From the IMG/VR virus record IMGVR_UViG_3300010885_027635, positions 1-64,000 of that record: a stretch of DNA of 64,000 bases. The stretch is one strand, 5' to 3'. The stretch comes from a virus. How positions within the stretch are numbered: position 1 is the first letter of the stretch; every line of letters starts with the position of its first letter. The notes under the pieces were generated by a model. The model was not told where the DNA came from and did no database searches. It worked only from the letters and a program-made list of their open reading frames with translations. Shown here one piece after another: positions 48,701 through 57,700 of this stretch. A program made the position numbers and the translations under genes.

Positions 48701-51700
48701 GATGTCCAGCAGTATCATCTTGTAGCACTGGACTTATAAACTGTGGCTGTGCCAACGCAGAATTCCAATATGCTGGAACATCAAAGTCTGTTAGCGATCC
48801 AGGATAATCGTCTTGTCCGTTGTAAGCAAGATTAAACTCTCTGATTTGCACATGGTAAGGTTTGACTTCTTGGATATAATCCAACACAAATGTTTGATTG
48901 TCTTGCAAATAAGTTTGATACGGCAACAGCGAACGAATCTTGTGGAACACATCAATAAAGCTGTTTTTAACCAACCAACTTGGAGTGGTGAATTCACTGT
49001 AGATAAAATTAAACACCAACATCAATGCACGATTACGTTCAATAGCCAGGTCATCAATGAATAATTCTTCATTGATTGCTTGAATAATTTTTCTAGTCTC
49101 AATCACTGGTTCTTGATCAAAGTACTGAGCATCAAATACCTCAACACCAAACCCAAAGTTGCCAGCTGAATAGTTCCATAATTCTTCTTTAAACTGTATG
49201 GTACCATCTTGAAGGCCTGCACGTTCCCAGCCAAGGTCGGTTCTTAGATAAATTTCAAATTTTCCTTGTGCGTTGGCAGTAACCTTAACGCTACTACCCA
49301 CTGGAGCCGCTTGTAGAGACAAAGTATCTAGGGCTGAATATACTGGTACTTCTGCTATTGGCTGGACAGTACTATTGTATCCAGGCAAGTACCAATCAAT
49401 ATGATCCCAATACAGTCTTGTATCATAATTTTGAACGCGAACTAAATTAACTGTTCTTTCTGTAGAAACAACATCTGAGATTGCTACTTCGTATATGGTC
49501 CACAAACCATTTTGTGTGCTAGTAGATTCTACTAGATATAGATATCCCAATGGGACACTGTTTAAGTTTTGATAGCTGAGTTCTTCAAGATTGGCCACAC
49601 GTTTATTCCAAACTACAACACCATCAACAGTTGATGTTGGCTGTGGCTCGGAGCTGTTTAGTAAACTTAATTTTCTACTTTCAATAATAGGAAACTGTTT
49701 CAATACGTTGTTGGCACGACCTAGATAATTTTCCAAGGCCATGAAGCGATCAATAAACATACTTTGACGTGGACGGAATTGTACACCATAGCGTTCAGCT
49801 GGGCTCAAGAACGGATCCGGAACTACAGCACCAGCGGTGTCGGCACCGCAGAAACTATCTTGTAATTTACGATATAATGTAGCACTCAAGAATGCGTCTG
49901 GTTTATTTTGTGCAATAAATTCATACTCTGTGTGAATATTTGCGTCGGTTAATTGTCGATCATAATCTATGTGCAGTATTGTGTCTGCCGCTGATATGTA
50001 TTCGAGTCCGTTATAAATGGCCACTGTGCTGGCATTAAGAGCAGCAATGTAGGGGATACCACTGTTGCGTGGATTTTCAATATATCGAGAAACACCTACA
50101 GCACTAAGAGTTTTTCCAGCACCGGTACTGATGGTTGTGATTCCTCGTACCCAGTAATAGTACGTGGTGGTAAACACATTTTCTTGATTTAAACTGCTCC
50201 TCACAGTGTAACTTGTAGTACTTAATGGAGTACCAACACCGGTGTAGCTAAGAGGTGGAACATCACTGGCTACCCATTGATAAATGTCAACTCGACTGCC
50301 TGGAAAGGTTTGACTCCAGCGACGGCTTGCGTATACAATGTCGTCTTGATTTGGATCAATAAATCTTACTGTGTCAGTATCCCACCACATTTGACCTACA
50401 TGTTCAGATCCCCAACTGTTGCCGTTGTTATGAATTGAACCAGTGTTGTAACTGGCTGGATCTACCGCACCAATATAATCTAAGTTTCTGCGAGCGGCAC
50501 CAAGAATTTTTCCTTGCAACGGATCAATAAAATCAAAGTATGTCTGGGTCGACGATGTTAATTTATCATACATGTACACGCCATTAAGCAGATCAACATC
50601 AACCACTGGTTGTTGTTCGTGTATTACTGTCCAGGCCAATTTGCGATCTGGATTATTAAACACATTGACACGACCATAATTTGTTGTGCTATCGCCAAGG
50701 TCGTTGCCCGGGACACCCACCATGAGTCGACCGCTGGTAAAGTTTACTGCAATACCAAATTGATCATTGGGCATTAACTCTTCTGCGTAAATCTGCTGAC
50801 CAAATACAAATTTGCCAGGATTTGTCACTGATGAGGTTGAGCTTGGTAGATAATCGTAGGTATAAACTACGCCACTGTTGTTGATTGGGTGGAAGAATGT
50901 GGTGCTACGATCGTCAAAATAAGTTTCACCGCCGTCAAAGATTTCAGGTTGGTAAACATTGCCGTTGGGTGCTCCAACTACCAGGTTAACATTACTAGAA
51001 TCAATGCTCAAAGCACTACCAAATTGTGCAAAATCAGATGTGCTTGGGCTGACAATTGTTTGTGCGTAAACAAAAGTATTCCATCCAAGATCATCAAATG
51101 CAGATCCAATTACTCCAGGCAATACTGTAAGTTTATTAAAAGCTGTAGCAGATTCTGTATTTTTTACGTTTAATGTCATGCGTCCTGACACTACAGTAAC
51201 TACTGCTCCGGTAATAGGTGCCAACACAAAGAATATTTGTTGTGTGGTGTTGTTGTAGATGTAATCAGATCCATAATTTTGCAATGTATTGTTAACATAT
51301 ACCACTGTAGTATAACTATCAGCAGCTGAATAAAGGGTTCCTATATCAAATACTTTAGTTGCACCATCACCAACAAATTCTGCATTGGCAGCCATTGTGG
51401 CTACTACATTAGGTATTCCTGCGGCATTAATAGCAGATATTAACCCTTCAATGTTATTGTTGGGAACAACCGGAACTGTTACTTCATAATTGTTAATTCG
51501 TATAGTATCGCCAGCAGTTAAAGAAGGATTGGCTACGGTACTGGTTGTAACACCATATACCCGACTTTGATTTACATTTCTTTGTACGCTACCAGCTTGT
51601 GGAAGAACTGAGCTGTCCAACGGTGCACCAACATAAAGACTACAATTGGTTGGACAAAGGTCAATCGCCTGGCCAAATGCTGTTTCGTCCAATGGTGCGT

Positions 51701-54700
51701 TGGCAGTAATCTTTTGAATTTGACTGAATTGATTAGTTGAAACGCTTAATACATCGCCCACTGTTACTGTTAAATTGTCAAGTAATGTAATTTCATTGGT
51801 ATAGAGATTAACATTTACTTGGCCATTAATGAATTGAATTGTCGTAAGTCCGTTGGTATCTGTAAATTCGTAAACGTTTAAAAATTGATTGTTTAATGCA
51901 ACAGATACTGGGCCAGTTACTGATCCTGGCATACTGTAAGTTACCGTATCAACATTGTCAATCAAGTAATTTAGTATGCTACGGTCAAACGCATATACAG
52001 AGCCAGCATGTGCAATAGTTCTTCCATTGGCATCAATTGCAGAATCTCTGTTGCAACCAACTAGTACCTGAGCACCATTGGTTGCGGTAGCTAGGCTAAC
52101 ACCAAATCGTGAATCATTGGCAAGACCAGGAACAGAAATTGTATCGCAATATTGCCAGTAAGTATTTGAAACCACATAAATGTTGGCTCCGGCTGGCGGA
52201 TTTGTAAGTAAACGTAAATCTGCTGTGGTTGCTGTACTGTCTTCGTTGAATTCGTAATCAATGTGTGGGCGTTGTAACACGCCATCTATTGTGACTACAA
52301 ATGAGTAGATGTCCAAAACTGTGTACAGATACGGACTTAATGAAAATACTGCGGTATTACTAATACCAGATCCAGTAAAGGTAAATTCTGTTATGGATCC
52401 ACCAGTCTGAGCGGTTACTGTAATTACCAAATTATTAGCAGGAGCAACACCACCAATTTGTGTTCCTAGAATGGTCAACTGGTTGCCCACTACATAATTT
52501 AATCCACCATCGGTTATTGTAACAGTGTAAACTCCTCGTGTGACATCAACTGTGAATTTTGCATCAAGTCCGCTGCCGGTGGTTGAATTTTGTTCAACCT
52601 CAAAATAAGTTGCAGAATCCAACTGAACTGCTTGGCGGCGAGTTATAGCCAAGCGTTGCCCAGGTGGTGGTGGTACTGAAAAAACTATATTGTTTTGATT
52701 TACTGCATAATCTGTAAATTCGTAAAGCAATTCATTGTTAAGACTTACTGTTAACTGATCTGGTTGAGTATAATCAATCACCAAAGAATCAGACCAATTA
52801 AATGAAGTTGTGATTCCGTTGGTTTGGTAAGTCACATATTGTTCTTCTACATCAACTCGACCATAGGCATAAACTCTGCCCCCAGCATCAGCATATGGTG
52901 CCGATACATACATCCAACGTTCATCTTGGCTTATTGTTACGGCATAGCCAAATCTTGCTGCACCAAAATTTTGATCTGGGGCAATTAATAATTGTGTTGT
53001 ACTGTATCCGCCGGTGACTGGTGCTCGGTATATGGTAGCAGCATAGCCTGTGTTATTTCTACTGGCACTGGCCCCAGCCACCGCCCAAGTATTTTGTCCA
53101 AATTTAACTGCATTACCGTATCCAGTTACATTGGCGGCAGTTAATTCTAATTGTATATCTTGCAGATATAGATTGTTAGTGGTATCTCGGATATAGGAAT
53201 ATACTGCACCGGCATCTGTTCCGGTGCCCGGACTGCCTACCAAAGCAGCAGATAAATTTAATGGTTGAGTCACACTTACGCCATATTGTGAATTGTATAC
53301 CAATGGATCTGGAGAGAACTCATCAAACCCAGTGAATGGATTTTGTTTTTCTAATACTTCCCAGTGTCCTGAGCCGTTGTCATCAACATACGCTTTGGCA
53401 CCAGAAATTAAAGAATTAGAATATGGCAATGATGCTACGTCACTAGCTTGTGACACACGCATGGTCTGTAGATAAAATACCAATCCACTACCTATTAAGC
53501 TGGTTTGGTTGGAGCTTCCAAAGTTAAAGGCAACTGTTATAGATGAAATGCCCGGTACGGCCAGCACACGATACACACCGTTTACATTGGCATTAAAATA
53601 ACGGAAAACTACAAGATCGCCTATAGATAATCCGTGTGGTTGAGAAAATTGTGCAATGCTGGTGCCATTTAAATTATCGGTGACTAGTATTAATTGCCCT
53701 GGTACACGACTACATCTATATACGTCCCAATCATAGCTGTTAGATTTGGCGGCCCAAATAGTAGTACCAACTCCAATGTCGTTGATGTTTGCGGCAATGC
53801 TTGTTGGGTCATCAAGACTAAACACTGTTAGGTCTACATCATTGAGATTTACATATCCAGCACTAGGCAATGCAGTATCGCGGTTGGTTGTATACGTGGT
53901 TGGTAAAATATCAGGGCTGGTTAGTTTATAACTTTCACGCCATACATCATCTAATAAAATAGTTTGATTGGCCTGACTGGTTTCGCCAGGATTGATTACC
54001 TGCACAGTGCAAGGATCTGATCTTAAGTAGGCTTCATTTAATCTTAGTTCAAAGAAACTGCGGTTAGCATTGGCTCCGTATGTTCCAACCAATACACCCC
54101 AGTTTTCAAAAATTTCATAATCACCAGTTTCTTTGCCCAGGTCTGCACGAGTAAACAATTGTGCAGATCGTAGTGTACCTTTGGTAGGCAAGAATTGTTG
54201 ATAAAGATTTACTTGACTGATATCGTCTAGGTTCAAATCAGTCATATACTGGCGTGGGCGGAAACCTATAAGTCCAAAACTTAATAAATCGTTGTCGCTT
54301 TCAAGATTGGCTTGTTGTGTGTCGTAGCTGTTGGCCAATTGATTGGCTTTGTTGGCCAAGTTGGGCAACAGACCACCTTGTATTTTAGTGTAGTCACTCT
54401 TGACCCAGTCATTGTAATCAAATTCTACTTTGGGTTGTACAATAGTTTGTGCTGACCAATAGTTGTTTTTATAAATTACAATTTCGCCTTTGGTGTATTT
54501 TTTGTTTGGCAACCATTCTTTGACATTACTGTTATTATTAAGTATAAAGCCTTGTGCATCTAACACACCATTCCACTCATTGGACGTAGCTGCAACTATA
54601 CGGATACGACTTTGTCTTGCTGAGGTAGCAGGATCGTACACAAGATCTTGGAATATGCTGACATTGTCCAGGACCATCATAGTTTCATAACTGGTAAATT

Positions 54701-57700
54701 TCAAATGCAAATATGATATAGATTGATTGCTTGCACTAGTCACACTAAATGCATCACCATCACGTTGTACAATCAAATCTCTAGTAGGAAGAGTGGTGCG
54801 ATTTTGATCAAGTAAAAGTTGTTCTGGGCTGGTGCTGATAATAGTATCAACTACTGATCCAGCACGGAATGCCTTGAGTGTAGTAGCACACGGATTTAAA
54901 TTGATAATAGTGCCAGGCGTCCATCCTTGTTGACTGTAGTATAAAAACTCTGTGGCCATTTGTGTCCAGTCAAGTTTGTAACCATTTTCATAATCATTGA
55001 AAATTAACCCTTGCTTTTCAAGATAAGCACCGTAGCTTAAAATAAAATCAACTACAACAGTATTATTAACAAAAGTATATCCATAAGGTATTTGTACTAC
55101 TGTATCACTATATTGTGCTGGTACTCGAACTGCGGTACCTCCACCGCTGACTGTTTTTAACAATCCGTTGCTGGCACTAGCAAAAATATTAAAATATGGC
55201 GTGGCATTGTTGTATCCGTATACTGCATAACCGCCTGAGACTATTTCAATGATTAACGCACTATAAACAATTTCGTTGAATGGCTGATTTTTATACAACA
55301 ACAATTGATAGTTGTTGTCCGGCAATGTCAAACTACTGTTGGTACTGTTTGGACTTTGACGTTCTAATATCACGTCAAGGTATTGTTTGTCTGTGAAACT
55401 GGCCATACGATAGCACAAACGCACATCAAGATTGGCCAAATCGTTAGTCAACGCAGTTGTACTGTTACGTCCTAATTGACGATTGTAGTCAACGATCCAG
55501 TCAATGTAACTGGCCTTGCTGACGCCGTTGCCATATACTTCTATGCCATTGGCATCTAGCCTATAACGCCCATTGTAAAGATATTGTTCCAGTTCAAAAT
55601 CATAACGATATAAATCTCTATCAGCAAACAGGGCAAAGAATTCTGCTGGCTTGGTCAATATCAACAAACGCATGACCGCAAATGGATAACTGGAACTCAT
55701 CCACCAACTTGCTTCTACTGGGCCGCCGTCGCCGGCACTCCAACTCTTTTGGAATGCGTTAGAATTATAACTGCCAACTACACTATAAAGTGGTGCCAAT
55801 AACTCGCCTTCTGTGCCAACAGGAATAAGTTTTGTTAGGCCTGGTCTTACATAGTTGGGTTTAATGTAAGGTGCAATTGGGTCTGCTACCAAGCCAGCCT
55901 CTAAGTCGTCCCACAATACCAAGTTATCACTGGTATATGGGGCAGGACCATAGCGTTCTTCCCACCAGACTGGTTTTTCAGTCAGGCCCAACATCTCCCA
56001 GGGAGTTAAATTGGGAGTTAATGTGTCGTAGAAATAACGATAGATGCCACGCCAGGCACCCAATAACGGGTCTTCGTTAATTTTGTTGCCAGCGGTGCTG
56101 TAATTGTAAGTGAATGGATTATTGGCAATGTAGTCTTGACGTTTATAATCCAGTTTGTTCCATCCAACCCAGGTCAAAAAACTTTCACTCAAGATATTAT
56201 TGATATTTGTTTGAGTGTAATCAGTCTTGCGGAAGAACCCAGGAATTACTTCTTCCGCAGTTAGCGGTACTGGGTTGCCGTCGTTTTTTAAATTGTCATA
56301 GATACGTTTTTCAAATTCTAATAATATTTGATCACGTATGTCAATGCGGCCATTGTTGTATTGATCTGTAGTGGTGAAAGCAATAGTGATACTGCCATCA
56401 TGCCCTTGCACAACCAATGCAGGATTCACATAGTCAATGTCATAGAATATTCTTGGCAAATACTTTGGATACAGTCCTAGTTTAGTAGGAGTATTAGGCA
56501 CAAAATTGCCGGCGGTATTGCCATACTCATTGATGGTTACAATATCCCCAACATTCAGAGGAACTGTTATAGTAAGTCTGGGACTATCTGTGGCCACTAC
56601 ATATTCTACATCACGAGTCAATAAAGTTGTGACTGGCTGATTATTAATAGTCCTTGTCAGATATACCAGTAATCCAAGATAGTTAGAACTGGTAAAATCA
56701 TAGGTCTGTACTGTGTTGAATATTGGAGTGCTAATTGGGGTAATAGTGTTGACTGTTTGTGTGTACACCGACCCTGTAGGCAACATGTCGCTCCAATAAA
56801 ATGGATTAGTATCTGTACGTCCATTGGTAATAGTGGCTATAGCTGAATCTAATATTTCAGCCACAGTCATGTCTCCATAATCATTACGTACCACAGTGTC
56901 TATCAACAAAGATTTAAACTTGATGTACTCTCGGCTGTTGTATTCTAATGCACCAAAAATATCATATTCTTTGCTACGCATGAAATAGCCGGCCAAGGTC
57001 AACGGACTACTTTGTTGTAGTATTTGTTGACCAAAAGGAACAATGTTGCCCAAGTCTCTGGTGTTGTTTGGGCCAATAATTGGACCTACAAGTCCAAGCA
57101 AATTTTCGCCAACAGTTTCGTAATGTGTGCGAGCTGTGCCTAAAGTAAAGATACTATTGTTGGTATTGAGTGGATTATTTTCTAAATTAACAGGAATTTG
57201 ATAAAATGCTGTTGCACTGACCTGATCACTTAATACCGCTACTTCAATTACATCACCTGGCAACACATAAGTTTTGCTCATGGTAATAGTTGTAGTATCA
57301 CTAGTGGTGGTGTAGGTATATCGACCTGGGTCTTGGAACTGGCTGTTTACATATAATTGTACAGCTGGTATTACGTTGTTGGTATTAACCGCTACATCTA
57401 ATAGCAAAGGACTACCATCGTAAGTAAATTGAAATTGTTGTCTTTGGATACTGCGTGTAGCAGCCGGTTGCCAGCCAATTTCACTACGATAATCTAGTCT
57501 GTTAGAATACTGTCTTACAAATCCACTGCTGACATCAACAGTCTGACCTGTTGATCCTAACACATAACCAAAGGTGTCTGTATAAAGATTATTGTCAAAA
57601 ACAATATCACCAATGTTATCCAGGCTCAAATATCTTAAAGGAAATCCTAGCACAGCGTCTGGACTGAGATTGCTGGTTGCGTAACTAAACAGCTTACAAC